This document shows positions 9,650-18,534 of a DNA stretch of 55,434 bases, piece after piece. Position numbers and translations under genes: made by a program. Position 1 is the stretch's first letter, and the number at the start of each line of letters is the position of its first letter. The stretch comes from Acinetobacter tianfuensis (lineage in GTDB: Bacteria > Pseudomonadota > Gammaproteobacteria > Pseudomonadales > Moraxellaceae). The DNA lies in NCBI RefSeq assembly GCF_003611465.1, contig NZ_RAXV01000026.1:1-55434 (forward strand), given 5' to 3'. The notes under the pieces were generated by a model. That model made no database searches. It saw only the letters and a list, made by a program, of their open reading frames with translations, and was not told the DNA's origin.

Positions 9650-10114
9650 TCAAAAAAAATTCTGATAGCCTCTATTTTTATAACCAGCTTGATTACGCAG
9701 CGAATCATTTTCCAGTTTATGCAGCATTTCTAACAATACGGGAATTTGATCTTCGGTCAATTGATGCGGCAGAAATGATTTCAGGCCAAATTTTGTAAAT
9801 AAGTTGGACACCGCGCTATGCCTATTCACATATTTCATCGACCAATGTTTAAAATACTGCTGCTCAATGCAGATATTAGCAAAACGCAGCAGCTGATGAT
9901 GCCGAGGATCACGCTCAATTTTGGCATATAGCTTTTCTAACAGTTCTGCATCCCCTTCCAAACACTGAAAAAAATAGTCTTCTGCATAATACAGCACACC
10001 ATGAATACCGTTGAGCTGATTAAAATTTCGGGCTGCGGCTAAAATATCACTTAAATCTTGCAGTAAATCATTGTGAAGTTCTTGGCGGATACTGGCATAG
10101 CATAAGCGCATCAT
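9650..10114 (-). CDS. BLUF-domain blue-light photoreceptor (BlsA-like)
   Basis: A 154-residue stand-alone BLUF protein, the class that binds FAD and responds to blue light. The key residues are in place: Tyr6 in MRLCYAS, an asparagine near 32-35 in FNQLNGIHG, Gln50 in FFQCLEG, and Trp91/Met93 in HWSMKY; DPRHH follows the core. There is no output domain, only a roughly 55-residue C-terminal tail, which is the layout of Acinetobacter BlsA; BlsA acts through protein partners. The start is set by AAAGGA before ATGATG at 10114; upstream codons are lysine-rich and unsupported. Acinetobacter species often have several BLUF paralogues, so I do not assign blsA. Confidence 0.9.
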   Translation of the reverse strand: MMRLCYASIRQELHNDLLQDLSDILAAARNFNQLNGIHGVLYYAEDYFFQCLEGDAELLEKLYAKIERDPRHHQLLRFANICIEQQYFKHWSMKYVNRHSAVSNLFTKFGLKSFLPHQLTEDQIPVLLEMLHKLENDSLRNQAGYKNRGYQNFF

Positions 10115-10287
10115 AAAAAAAGTCCTTTTATTCGATTTAATTTTGATTATTTTTTGCATCAGAAACTTCTTATTCAGACACTCTTCATTCTCAAAAACGC
10201 CTTATTTTTGTATACCTTTCGAATTAATCTAAATCAACGAAAAGTCTTAAAACTCAATCATGCACTCTCATTATGGGAGGCTATTGC

Positions 10288-10371
10288 ATGCTGAAATTAC
10301 TCCTGCTCGCACTGGCTTGCCTGTACAGCTATGTTTTATGGATTATCGCTACATCATCTGAGTGCAAATAA
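10288..10371 (+). CDS. Possible 27-residue membrane peptide
   Basis: A very short frame, MLKLLLLALACLYSYVLWII plus a short polar tail, begins at an ATG eight bases after a good GGGAGG ribosome binding site. It would make one transmembrane helix. I recognise no family. It lies alone in the 480-bp gap between the BLUF and GNAT genes, and a similar 27-residue frame lies at 11068 on the other side of the GNAT gene. The rest of the gap shows nothing I can name. Confidence 0.45.
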   Translation: MLKLLLLALACLYSYVLWIIATSSECK

Positions 10372-10600
10372 ATGGCTGAATCTTTTAATTTCTTTATTCT
10401 GTCTCGGCTGCTGCCTGAAATTTTAGATGCATCAAAAACTTATCTGGCTGAATGCCTCATACAGCTTAGTTTCTGCTGGATCATTCAAAAGAGATCATTC
10501 ATAAAGCCATGATTAACGGTTATTTGCTAGGCTGGTTCTTAACACCTATATAAACTGCTATTTCAGTCACATAAGCAAACAATATAAATAGCCGTTTTAT

Positions 10601-10900
10601 TTAAAATGATAAAGCAGGCGCAATCACATCCTGTAAACTTTTATCGCGCCTAAACATCACTTCAACATAAGCACAGGCAGGTACAATCTTTAACTGCTGA
10701 TCACGTGCAAAATCAATCAGCGCATCAAGCATTTCACGCGCAATGCTTTGGCCGCGCAGCGAATGGTCAACCCAAGTATGATTGGCAATAATTTGCTGAT
10801 CCCCATTCCAGATATAGCTGATCTCTGCAACTCGCTGCCCATTTTCACCTAGCTTGAAAAATTCACCTTGCTGACCATTGTCTTGATGCTGAAGCGGCAT
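10601..10900 (-). CDS. Small GNAT-family N-acetyltransferase
   Basis: A 99-residue minimal GNAT-fold protein of the YjdJ-like group. It has the acetyl-CoA loop in HSLRGQSIAREMLDALIDFARD and the conserved end KIVPACAYVEVMF. The start is the ATG at 10900, which has GAAGGA upstream; the longer frame lacks one. It is a paralogue of the protein at 11172-11453: both share the HTxVxxxLRGQ and KIxPxCxF/Y core. In place of the last glycine of RGQG it has serine (RGQS), so the acetyl-CoA loop is slightly unusual. Substrate unknown. Confidence 0.85.
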   Translation of the reverse strand: MPLQHQDNGQQGEFFKLGENGQRVAEISYIWNGDQQIIANHTWVDHSLRGQSIAREMLDALIDFARDQQLKIVPACAYVEVMFRRDKSLQDVIAPALSF

Positions 10901-11067
10901 TATTTTGTTCCTTCTCAATTTTTGAGCATTAATGCCAAAGCAATAACCACACAAAAGTGTTAATTAATCCGCAAAATACCCAATTTCAGTGATATATAAA
11001 AAGTACTGTTTTGCTTAGATTTACTAAACAATTTTTTGCTTTTTTATTTTAAGCTTAGGGGAAAACA

Positions 11068-11151
11068 ATGGACTTATATTTAGTCGCTATAGGCTTTCTT
11101 TTACTGATTGCGCTGCTGCTGGCCGTATCTATCTTCAGATCCCGTTTTTAA
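11068..11151 (+). CDS. 27-residue single-helix membrane peptide
   Basis: An ATG seven bases after TTAGGGGAA opens a 27-codon frame encoding MDLYLVAIGFLLLIALLLAV followed by a basic tail, SIFRSRF. That is one transmembrane helix with a positively charged C-terminus, typical of real bacterial small membrane proteins. No known family is recognised; KdpF has this size, but no kdp genes are nearby. It lies between the two small GNAT genes on the opposite strand. Confidence 0.6.
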   Translation: MDLYLVAIGFLLLIALLLAVSIFRSRF

Positions 11152-11171
11152 TCAGCTGCGCTCATTCAAAC

Positions 11172-11453
11172 TTATACCAAGACATCACGAATTTCCGGCA
11201 CTTTATCAAAAACCGATTTGGCAAAAGGGCAAAGCGGAATAATTTTGACTTGCTGTGCTCTGGCATAGCTGACCGCAGCATCCACTAAATGACGGCCAAC
11301 GCCCTGACCGCGCAGCGTGTCACTGACATGTGTGTGGTCAATAATAAATTTATCCGTACCTGCCCATGAGTAGGTCATTTCAGCAGTGCGCTCACCTTGC
11401 TGCTCTATATAAAAACTGCCTTTACTGCCATTAAGCTCTTGCTGTACGATCAT
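11172..11453 (-). CDS. Small GNAT-family N-acetyltransferase, paralogue
   Basis: A 93-residue minimal GNAT protein with the intact acetyl-CoA loop DTLRGQGVGRHLVDAAVSYAR and the family end KIIPLCPFAKSVFDK. It is similar along its whole length to the 99-residue neighbour at 10601-10900, so the two probably came from a duplication, with a 27-residue membrane peptide frame between them on the opposite strand. The start ATG at 11453 gives the family N-terminus. Substrate unknown; in this family small-molecule and protein substrates have both been suggested. Confidence 0.87.
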   Translation of the reverse strand: MIVQQELNGSKGSFYIEQQGERTAEMTYSWAGTDKFIIDHTHVSDTLRGQGVGRHLVDAAVSYARAQQVKIIPLCPFAKSVFDKVPEIRDVLV

Positions 11454-11581
11454 CTTGATTTACTGCCCTGTATTTTTTTCTGTTTCAGTCATCTTTTATT
11501 AAATTTACAGCTTTTTTTCAATGGCGCTTAACATTTCAACACCATAATTCTAGAATACGCCATTTATTTGACTGCAAAATT

Positions 11582-12781
11582 ATGCCTGTCAGCTCAGCTC
11601 TCCCCAAAAGCGCGCAGCAGTGGGTCAGTGTCATCACATTGGCCTTTGCCGCATTTATTTTCAATACCACAGAGTTTATACCCGTTGCGCTGCTCAGTGA
11701 CATCGGTCAAAGCTTTAATATGGCCGCAACAGATGTCGGCATCATGATTACACTGTATGCATGGGTTGTTGCGCCGATTTCCTTGCCCATTATGCTGCTG
11801 ACGAAAAATATTGAACGGCGTTTTTTACTCATGGCGCTGTTTACAGTCTTTATCAGCAGCCATGTGCTGTCCTATTTTGCATGGAGCTTTGATATCCTGC
11901 TGCTGAGCCGTATCGGTATTGCATTTTCACACGCTCTGTTTTGGGCCATTACCGCATCTTTAGCTGTTCGGGTCGCCCCTCAAGGCAAAGAGTTTCAAGC
12001 CTTAGGCTTATTGGCGACAGGCACAGCATTGGCAATGGTGCTGGGTATTCCATTTGGCCGTATGATTGGCGAAGCATATGGCTGGCGCAATACCTTTGCG
12101 CTCATTGCGCTGGGAGCATTGGCGGTCTGTATGACTTTAGCGAAAACCTTGCCAAAACTGCCAAGCCAAAATTCAGGCTCAATCAAAAGCCTCAAAGATT
12201 TTGCGCAGCGTCCTAGCTTAATGATGGTTTTTGCGCTTACGGTGATTGTGATTACGGCGCAATTTACCGCTTATAGCTACATTGAGCCTTTTGCGCTGAA
12301 TATCGGAAAATTAAGCGCTGCTGAAACAACTGCGCTGCTGCTGATTTATGGCGGAGCAGGATTTATTGGTTCATATCTGTTTGGCAAATACGGCGCCCGC
12401 TTTCCTAAATTGGCCATTCCTTTATTTACTGCCTTTTTAGCCTTAGCGATGCTCTTGATGTCTGCCGCTTCCAGCAGTTTTATCAGTTTCAGCTGCCTGA
12501 GCTTATTTTGGGGTATTGGCATTATTGGCTTCAGTTTAGCGCTGCAGGCCAAAACCTTGAACCTTGCTTCTGATGCAACCGATGTCGCAATGGCTATTTA
12601 TTCAGGTCTTTACAATGTCGGCATTGGCGGCGGTGCGCTGCTGGGCGGCATTGTATCGGTGCATTTGGGATTATCCAGCATCGGCATCGCTGGCGGCATT
12701 CTGGCTGTATTCGGCACCATATTCGCAGCTGTTTTAGTCACCCGCCGCGATTTTATGGGCACAGGCACTATACAAAAATAA
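11582..12781 (+). CDS. sotB: Sugar efflux transporter, MFS
   Basis: A 399-residue, 12-helix major facilitator protein very close along its length to E. coli SotB/YdeA, which exports arabinose and IPTG. Shared signatures are [19 protein letters not shown] near residues 23-41, [11 protein letters not shown], the [16 protein letters not shown] stretch around residues 140-160 and the [13 protein letters not shown] loop in the C-terminal half. The ATG at 11582 gives the normal N-terminus, though the ribosome binding site is weak. It is followed by an Mn riboswitch leader rather than a terminator of its own, so some readthrough toward the TerC gene is possible. Export of sugars is inferred from similarity. 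Confidence 0.9.
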   Translation: MPVSSALPKSAQQWVSVITLAFAAFIFNTTEFIPVALLSDIGQSFNMAATDVGIMITLYAWVVAPISLPIMLLTKNIERRFLLMALFTVFISSHVLSYFAWSFDILLLSRIGIAFSHALFWAITASLAVRVAPQGKEFQALGLLATGTALAMVLGIPFGRMIGEAYGWRNTFALIALGALAVCMTLAKTLPKLPSQNSGSIKSLKDFAQRPSLMMVFALTVIVITAQFTAYSYIEPFALNIGKLSAAETTALLLIYGGAGFIGSYLFGKYGARFPKLAIPLFTAFLALAMLLMSAASSSFISFSCLSLFWGIGIIGFSLALQAKTLNLASDATDVAMAIYSGLYNVGIGGGALLGGIVSVHLGLSSIGIAGGILAVFGTIFAAVLVTRRDFMGTGTIQK

Positions 12782-12859
12782 TCAGGCTGAAATTGCTTAT
12801 TGTTTAAAAATCTGCCATGCTTGGCGCATATTTGGACCCGTTCCAAAACAAAATTTAGT

Positions 12860-13041
12860 TGAACAAGGGGAGTAGCCTCCTCCAAACGTCAGATGCGTAT
12901 GCAAAAGACGTGTCAGAATATCGTCATTACACTTTGCAAAAAGTCGGTATCTGAGCATTAGCCCTCGGCTGATGTAGGCAAGACCTTGATCATGTTGTTA
13001 CAGATGTATTAATTCATCTGGCAGCTGGTCAAGGTTTTTTT
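12860..13041 (+). promoter_or_regulatory. yybP-ykoY (Mn2+) riboswitch with terminator
   Basis: The leader of the Alx/TerC gene has the hallmarks of the yybP-ykoY aptamer: AAGGGGAGTAGCC at 12865-12877 and CCCTCGGCTGATG then GCAAGACC at about 12962-12985. It then forms a long hairpin, ACCUUGAUC (12983-12991) against GGUCAAGGU (13027-13035) with an internal CAGATG/CATCTG stem, followed by seven T's. This class senses Mn2+ and commonly controls Mn exporters and Alx. Binding should prevent the terminator and allow expression at high Mn2+; that direction is known for the family and inferred here. Confidence 0.9.
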
Positions 13042-13071
13042 ATGGCCGATTGTCAGATGTGGAGAACACAC

Positions 13072-14037
13072 ATGGAAACGATCGGCAATTTATGGCTGTA
13101 TCTGGCATTTTTCGGTTTAGTCACCGTTATGCTGCTCATCGACTTTTTAGGCTTTAAAAACAACCAAGGCCAAGAAGTCAAAATTAAAACGGCGGCTTAT
13201 TGGAGTATTGCCTGGGTTTCAGTGGCTGCCTTGTTTGGCGGCGGCTTATGGCTCTATTTACAGCAGACTGCTGGCGTCAGTGTTGCCAACACGAAAGTGA
13301 TGGAATACTTCGCCGGCTATCTGTTAGAAAAATCTCTCGCCGTCGACAACGTCTTTGTCTGGCTAATGATTTTCGCAGCCTTTGCAATTCCGCCTGCGCT
13401 GCAGCGTAAACTGCTGCTCTACGGCGTATTGGGCGCAATTGTCCTGCGCACCATCTTTATTTTTATCGGTGCATGGTTCGTACAGGAATTCTCTTGGATT
13501 CTATATATCTTCGGCGCATTCTTAGTCTATACAGGCTATAAATTCCTGCGCGGCCAAGATGAAGAAGACACCAACATTGAAGATATGGCGATTTTGAAGT
13601 GGCTGCGCAAACACATGCGTATCACGCCGCACATGCATGGCGATAAATTCTTTGTCCGCCAAAACGGCATACTGTGGGCAACACCGCTGTTTTTAGTGCT
13701 GATTTTAGTAGAAGCTTCAGACGTGATTTTCGCCGTTGACTCTATCCCTGCTATTTTCGCCGTAACCTCAGATCCATTTATTGTATTAACTGCAAACCTG
13801 ATGGCGATTTTAGGCTTGCGCGCAATGTTCTTCTTACTCTCTGGCACTGCCACTAAAATGCATTATTTGCCATATGGCCTCGGTTTAATCCTTGTCTTTA
13901 TCGGTTTCAAAATGCTGATGCTGGATGTCTTCCATATGCCAATCTGGATCTCATTGAGCTTTATCGTCATCACCTTAGCAATCACGGCATGGCTTTCAAT
14001 CCGCCACAGCAAAAAATATAACCAAACAACCATCTAA
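13072..14037 (+). CDS. alx: TerC/Alx-family membrane protein (Mn2+ efflux)
   Basis: A 321-residue inner-membrane protein of the TerC family, subfamily Alx, whose E. coli member exports manganese. About nine hydrophobic segments are visible, with the paired acidic motifs EKSLAVDNVFVW near residue 90 and VEASDVIFAVDSIPAIFAV near 220 that mark the family. The riboswitch directly upstream supports the Mn role. I start at the ATG at 13072, with GGAG seven bases upstream; an earlier in-frame ATG at 13042 lies directly against the terminator T run and is unlikely to be used. A strong terminator follows. Confidence 0.92.
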   Translation: METIGNLWLYLAFFGLVTVMLLIDFLGFKNNQGQEVKIKTAAYWSIAWVSVAALFGGGLWLYLQQTAGVSVANTKVMEYFAGYLLEKSLAVDNVFVWLMIFAAFAIPPALQRKLLLYGVLGAIVLRTIFIFIGAWFVQEFSWILYIFGAFLVYTGYKFLRGQDEEDTNIEDMAILKWLRKHMRITPHMHGDKFFVRQNGILWATPLFLVLILVEASDVIFAVDSIPAIFAVTSDPFIVLTANLMAILGLRAMFFLLSGTATKMHYLPYGLGLILVFIGFKMLMLDVFHMPIWISLSFIVITLAITAWLSIRHSKKYNQTTI

Positions 14038-14054
14038 CATTTTGCAGGCTCATC

Positions 14055-14082
14055 AAAAGCCTTCCGTCAGGAAGGCTTTTTT
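14055..14082 (+). terminator. alx terminator
   Basis: AAAAGCCTTCC and GGAAGGCTTTT form an 11-bp stem with a GTCA loop and a T tract. The roughly 200 bp between here and the lipoprotein gene show nothing else that I recognise. Confidence 0.9.
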
Positions 14083-14294
14083 ATTTTTTTCAATAATACC
14101 GCTGGTTTCAAACCAAGCTAGGCCTAAGAAAAAAATACTGTATGGCCATCATACAACTCGCATAAACTTGTCCAAATAAACTGATTCAGCCGCTGTACAT
14201 TAGCACGCACTATAAATATGATAAGCAACCAATAAAAATGCATTTTTTTTATTCAAAGTTTCAAACAAACCGTACATATTCAGGTTAGTCCTTT

Positions 14295-14660
14295 ATGAGA
14301 ACCAAGCATTTAACATTGGTCATTGTTCCGATGCTTTTAACAGCATGCGGCGGTCAAAAAACATTACAACAAGACGTTTACGATAATCAATATGACTGTT
14401 CTTTAGATTGGAATTACGAACTGTGTGAACCAGAATCATCCAGCTACACCGGCAGCACAGCCAGCTCAGGCGGCATACGCTATATCGGGCCGCAGTATTA
14501 TTCAAATAACCGTAAAGTCCGTTTCCGCGGCAGTAAAATCACAGCATATGGAAACCGCTCAGTTCGCGCGCCGCTTATTTCAACGCGTATTAACAGTCAG
14601 GCAAAGTCGACACCTATACGCGGCGGTTTTGGCCGCGGCGGCGGTTCATTTGGCGGTTAA
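14295..14660 (+). CDS. YgiB-like small lipoprotein
   Basis: A 121-residue predicted lipoprotein: signal sequence and lipobox LLTAC with the acylated cysteine at residue 18, then a YDCSLDWNYELCEP segment with two cysteines, a serine/glycine-rich linker, and a tail ending RGGFGRGGGSFGG. E. coli YgiB is likewise a lipoprotein with a cysteine-containing middle and an RGGFG tail, and it precedes ygiC. Here the next gene, three bases later, is a YgiC-type ATP-grasp enzyme, so I infer a YgiB counterpart, although the sequence match is weak. Function unknown. The stop and the next start (TAAATCATG) imply translational coupling. Confidence 0.7.
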   Translation: MRTKHLTLVIVPMLLTACGGQKTLQQDVYDNQYDCSLDWNYELCEPESSSYTGSTASSGGIRYIGPQYYSNNRKVRFRGSKITAYGNRSVRAPLISTRINSQAKSTPIRGGFGRGGGSFGG

Positions 14661-14663
14661 ATC

Positions 14664-15824
14664 ATGAAAAGAGTTGTATTGCCCGAGCGCCAGAATTGGC
14701 AGCAAACACACCAAGCGATCGGTTTTGATTATTTTAATTTGCCCTCTGCAGATGGATCTATTTACTGGTCTGAAGGCATTGCTTACGAATTTACCTTAAA
14801 GCAGATTGAAACACTCGAAGATGCATCAAACGAATTGCATGCAATGTGCTTAGACCTTGCAGCGGATATGATTCAGCGCGGGAATTACCCGCATTATTTT
14901 CAGATCCCGCAGGCCGCGATTGCCATGATTGAACAATCATGGAAAAGTAAAAGCCCAATGCTGTATGGGCGTTTTGACTTTGCCTATGACGGCCAAAATA
15001 TAAAAATGCTGGAATATAACGCAGACACCCCCACAGGCCTGCTGGAAGCTTCCGTTGCTCAATGGCTTTGGATTGAACAAGTCGCTGACATTCCGCACCG
15101 AGATCAATTCAACAGCATTCATGAAAAACTGATTAAACGATGGAAAAGCTTATTTACGGCTGGCAGTAAAATCCACTTTGCCGCCTGCCAAGAAGCTGGC
15201 CGTGAAGACTGGGGCAATCTTGAATATTTGATGGATACTGCCTTTCAAGCCAATTTGAATGTCAGTGAACTGTCTATGGAAAATATTGGCTGGGATGGGC
15301 AAAACTTTGTTGATTTGAATAATCAGGCCATCCGCCATTTATTTAAACTTTATCCGTGGGAATGGATTTGGGAAGAGAATTTTTCACAATATTTACGGCC
15401 CCATCATCAGTGGATAGAACCCTGCTGGAAAATGCTCCTTTCGAATAAGGCCTTATTGGTTGAACTTTGGAAACGCCATCCAAACCATCCGCTATTGCTC
15501 GAAACACATCCTTATGACCCAGCGCAGCATTATGCTGGAAAATGGGTTAAAAAGCCGATTTTGGCAAGGGAAGGGGCCAATATTCATATTGTGCAAAACG
15601 ATCTGGATTTAGGCGCAGCTTCTGGCAGTTTTTATTTTGATGATTACGACAAATACGGTTATATCATGCAAAAATGGGTGAAAACACCGCTGCATCACGG
15701 CATGCTGCCAACCTTAGGTTTATGGATGGTCGGTGATGAGTGCGCTGGATTATCCATCCGCGAAGATGTGTTTGATGTGATCGGCAATGATGCGCATTTT
15801 GCCGCACATTATTTTGTGGAATAG
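14664..15824 (+). CDS. Glutathionylspermidine synthase-like ATP-grasp protein (YgiC/YjfC family)
   Basis: A 386-residue cytosolic protein of the glutathionylspermidine-synthase ATP-grasp family. Recognisable features are YGRFDFAYDGQNIKMLEYNADTPTGLLEA at about 93-121, which carries the family's catalytic residues, and the ATP-binding KPILAREGANIHIV near 298-311. It lacks the amidase domain of full-length Gsp, as YgiC and YjfC do; those are thought to form peptide-like amide bonds on unknown substrates. It follows the YgiB-like lipoprotein after three bases, so the pair is an operon, and a lipoprotein or its partner might be the substrate (inference). Confidence 0.88.
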   Translation: MKRVVLPERQNWQQTHQAIGFDYFNLPSADGSIYWSEGIAYEFTLKQIETLEDASNELHAMCLDLAADMIQRGNYPHYFQIPQAAIAMIEQSWKSKSPMLYGRFDFAYDGQNIKMLEYNADTPTGLLEASVAQWLWIEQVADIPHRDQFNSIHEKLIKRWKSLFTAGSKIHFAACQEAGREDWGNLEYLMDTAFQANLNVSELSMENIGWDGQNFVDLNNQAIRHLFKLYPWEWIWEENFSQYLRPHHQWIEPCWKMLLSNKALLVELWKRHPNHPLLLETHPYDPAQHYAGKWVKKPILAREGANIHIVQNDLDLGAASGSFYFDDYDKYGYIMQKWVKTPLHHGMLPTLGLWMVGDECAGLSIREDVFDVIGNDAHFAAHYFVE

Positions 15825-15847
15825 GCCAAAATCAAAGCAGATAACAT

Positions 15848-15878
15848 AAAAAAACGCGGAGCATGCTCCGCGTTTTTT
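15848..15878. terminator. Bidirectional terminator
   Basis: The perfect 18-bp palindrome CGCGGAGCATGCTCCGCG lies between an A7 run and a T6 run, between convergent genes. Confidence 0.9.
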
Positions 15879-15890
15879 ACAGCTATATAT

Positions 15891-16364
15891 TTAAATCGTG
15901 TGCGCTGCAACGCGTTTCATATATGACACTAAACGGGTAAAAAATAAAATCTGCAAAATCAAAGTAAATAACGAAATCAGCCACTCATACCATAAGTCAA
16001 AAGCGGTTCCATCCAAATTCAAGCCAAAATATAGGCCCAGTAAAATCAAGCCAAAAATTATGCCAGCTACAGTCGTTTGAACCAAAATAGGAAAGGATAG
16101 CGCCGTAATTCGGCTAATAAAGTGTTCTCCGTCATCACCGCCATTCGCTTTATATGCGCTTTGAATCCCGGCAAACATAATAATCAGGGTTAAAAGGCTT
16201 TCTGCGCCAATGACGCGAGTGTCATAATAAGGTGAAAACATGCCATAGTAATAAACGGCAGAAACCAAAAGCGCGGTGACTAAATAATAGTTTTTATAAT
16301 GCTTTTTCTCTAAGGTATTTTCTGCAAGTTCATGCGCTAAAGCTTTGGTATTCCAAAAATACAT
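15891..16364 (-). CDS. Unknown four-helix membrane protein
   Basis: A 157-residue protein I do not recognise. Four hydrophobic segments are visible at roughly residues 25-43, 52-70, 90-112 and 123-143. The N-terminus (MYFWNTKALAHELAENTLEKKHYKNY) is polar and helical, and the C-terminus is basic. An acidic, glycine-containing loop KANGGDDGEHF lies between helices two and three. It stands alone, facing the YgiC-like gene across a bidirectional terminator. The start ATG at 16364 has no clear Shine-Dalgarno sequence. No function is suggested. Confidence 0.75.
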   Translation of the reverse strand: MYFWNTKALAHELAENTLEKKHYKNYYLVTALLVSAVYYYGMFSPYYDTRVIGAESLLTLIIMFAGIQSAYKANGGDDGEHFISRITALSFPILVQTTVAGIIFGLILLGLYFGLNLDGTAFDLWYEWLISLFTLILQILFFTRLVSYMKRVAAHTI

Positions 16365-16475
16365 TTCTTATTGATCTCTACATTCTTCATTTGCGCACAC
16401 TTTACTTACTCTTGCGTCAAAATTAAAGTCCATCTGCAATGTTCTTTTTTGAATACCTTTAGAAACGTCATATTT

Positions 16476-17057
16476 TTAGGCATCAATCAGCTGCAGCTTG
16501 GGCCATTTGGCTCGAAAGCATTTTGACTGTATACGCTGTGCAAAAACTGCATGACTGACCAAGGATGCATTCCATCGCAGCTTTAGCTCAAATAAATCCT
16601 GCAGCCCAAACGGCGCGATACATTCAAGGCTGTTTTGCGCATTGAGACGCAGCGCAACAGCAGTTGCTGTTTCTGGCCACAAAGACAGCGCATGCTCAAC
16701 GGAGCAAAGCGGTTCTATCATTTGGCCTGTATCCGTCCTGTACCATTGATGCACATACGCCTGATTGACGACATCCCAAGTCATTTCAGGGAAGAGCTGC
16801 TGCAGCTGGCTTTGTATTTCCCGCTGACGGATGCCGTCATCTTTAGCATCAAAATAAATCACATCAGCTTCCGTCTGCGCCAAAACATAAGGCTGGCCAT
16901 CCAGCTGTGACCACACCAGATTACGGATGAGACCTGCCGCAATATATGCATCTGGCGCAATTTGAAATAACTGACACAGAATCTGCATCATATCATCACG
17001 GGCATACACGATGTTTTTCAATTGATCTAGATAAGTCCAGCTTGGCGTTTCAGTCAT
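16476..17057 (-). CDS. Nucleotidyltransferase-fold protein (DUF925 type)
   Basis: A 193-residue protein resembling the DUF925 / NTP_transf_6 group of nucleotidyltransferase-like proteins. The characteristic parts are the AAGLIRNLVWSQLDG helix-turn near residue 36, the acidic strand EADVIYFD near 59-66, and the later EPLCSVEHALSLWPETATAVALRLN block, which is well conserved in the family. Substrate and biological role are unknown. The ATG at 17057 is preferred because AAAGG lies eight bases upstream; seven more codons are open upstream. It is divergent from guaD with about 150 bp between. Confidence 0.82.
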   Translation of the reverse strand: MTETPSWTYLDQLKNIVYARDDMMQILCQLFQIAPDAYIAAGLIRNLVWSQLDGQPYVLAQTEADVIYFDAKDDGIRQREIQSQLQQLFPEMTWDVVNQAYVHQWYRTDTGQMIEPLCSVEHALSLWPETATAVALRLNAQNSLECIAPFGLQDLFELKLRWNASLVSHAVFAQRIQSKCFRAKWPKLQLIDA

Positions 17058-17211
17058 ATTCAGCCTTTTGTTTCGCATACTTTCAGCAATGCTTCGCTAT
17101 TTAAGCCGCGCTTTTCGGTATGTTAGAGCCCCGACCGCAAAATACAGCAACGGCTTTTTATAGCAAAGTAGGCTACAATCAACCGAAAAAATAGAAATTG
17201 TAGGTTTGATT

Positions 17212-18534
17212 ATGTCAAAAACAGCAGCACGCAGCGCAATCCGCGGACGCTTTTTAGACATCGAAAATACAGTTGCCCAAGCATGTGAAATTCACGACCA
17301 AGCGCGATATGTAGAAGATGGTTTACTCATTTGCCTAAACGGCAAGATCGAATGGTTTGGCACATGGCAGGACGGGCAGGCGCATCTGCCGCCCGATGTG
17401 CAAGTACAGCATTATCCAGACCAGCTGATCATACCGGGCTTTATCGACACTCACATCCATTATCCGCAAACGGAAATGATTGGCGCTTATGGCGAACAGC
17501 TGCTGGAATGGCTGGACACTTATACTTTCCCAACAGAGCTGCAATTTTCCGATCCAGCCTATGCTGAAAAAATTGCCGAATTTTTTGTGCAGGAACTGCT
17601 GAAAAACGGCACCACAACGGCTTTAGTTTTCTGCACAGTACATCCGCAATCTGTTGATGCCCTGTTTCAAGCGGCACAAAAGCGCCAAATGCGCCTGATT
17701 GCCGGCAAAGTCATGATGGACCGCCATGCGCCTGAAAATCTTTGCGACACTGCTGAAAGCGCTTATGCCGACTCTAAACAGCTGATTGAAAAATGGCATG
17801 GCAAGGGCCGCAATTTATATGCTGTTACGCCGCGCTTCGCCCCAACATCAACGCCTGAACAATTAGCGCGGGCAGGGCAGTTAAAAGCTGAATATCCAGA
17901 TGTCTATGTGCATACACACTTAAGTGAAAATAAAAATGAAATTGCATGGGCTAAAGCTTTATTTCCAGAGCAAAAAGGCTATTTAGATGTTTATCATCAT
18001 TACGGCCTGACAGGATCACGCTCTGTCTTTGCTCATTGCGTGCATTTAGAAGATGACGAATGGCAATGCATGCATGACACCGATTCAGCCATTGCCTTTT
18101 GTCCAACCTCTAATCTGTTCCTCGGCAGCGGTTTATTTCCGCTGAAAAAAACATGGGAAGCGCAAGTGAAAGTCGGTTTGGGCACAGACATTGGCGCAGG
18201 AACATCCTTCAGCCAGCTGCAAACCATCCAGGAAGCCTACAAAGTACAGCAGCTGCAGGGCGATAAACTGTCTGCATTTGAAGCGCTGTATCATACGACC
18301 TTAGGCGGTGCAAAAGCGCTGGATTTGGCAGATCAGCTTGGCAACTTCAATATAGGCAAAGAAGCTGACTTCATTGTTTTAGACCTGCAGCCAACTGCGC
18401 TGCAAGCGCTGCGTCAGTCACGCGCCAAAGGCATCGAGGATGCTGTATTTGCCCTGATGATGATGGGCGATGACCGTAATGTGCAAGCTGCCTATGTCTA
18501 TGGTGAATGCGCATATCAACGTTCAAAAGCCTAA
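17212..18534 (+). CDS. guaD: Guanine deaminase
   Basis: Hydrolyses guanine to xanthine and ammonia in purine salvage and catabolism. The 440-residue amidohydrolase has the zinc-binding motif GFIDTHIHYPQTE near residue 78, THLSENKNE near 237, FAHCVHLEDDEW near 275 and the catalytic aspartate segment GLGTDIGAGTSFS near 325. The start is ATG 17212, with AGG seven bases upstream; a TTG two codons earlier is open but unnecessary. It is followed, after a leader, by hpt, another purine-salvage enzyme, so the two are functionally linked even if transcribed separately. Confidence 0.96.
   Translation: MSKTAARSAIRGRFLDIENTVAQACEIHDQARYVEDGLLICLNGKIEWFGTWQDGQAHLPPDVQVQHYPDQLIIPGFIDTHIHYPQTEMIGAYGEQLLEWLDTYTFPTELQFSDPAYAEKIAEFFVQELLKNGTTTALVFCTVHPQSVDALFQAAQKRQMRLIAGKVMMDRHAPENLCDTAESAYADSKQLIEKWHGKGRNLYAVTPRFAPTSTPEQLARAGQLKAEYPDVYVHTHLSENKNEIAWAKALFPEQKGYLDVYHHYGLTGSRSVFAHCVHLEDDEWQCMHDTDSAIAFCPTSNLFLGSGLFPLKKTWEAQVKVGLGTDIGAGTSFSQLQTIQEAYKVQQLQGDKLSAFEALYHTTLGGAKALDLADQLGNFNIGKEADFIVLDLQPTALQALRQSRAKGIEDAVFALMMMGDDRNVQAAYVYGECAYQRSKA

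Noticed and set aside
10372..10512. 46-codon frame directly after the 27-residue peptide
   Set aside because: The start touches the preceding stop codon, but the sequence has no plausible domain or strong ribosome binding site; it may be chance or a relic.
10701..10710. CACGTG within TGATCACGTGCAAA as a parS site
   Set aside because: The flanks do not match the parS consensus, and it lies in conserved GNAT coding sequence.
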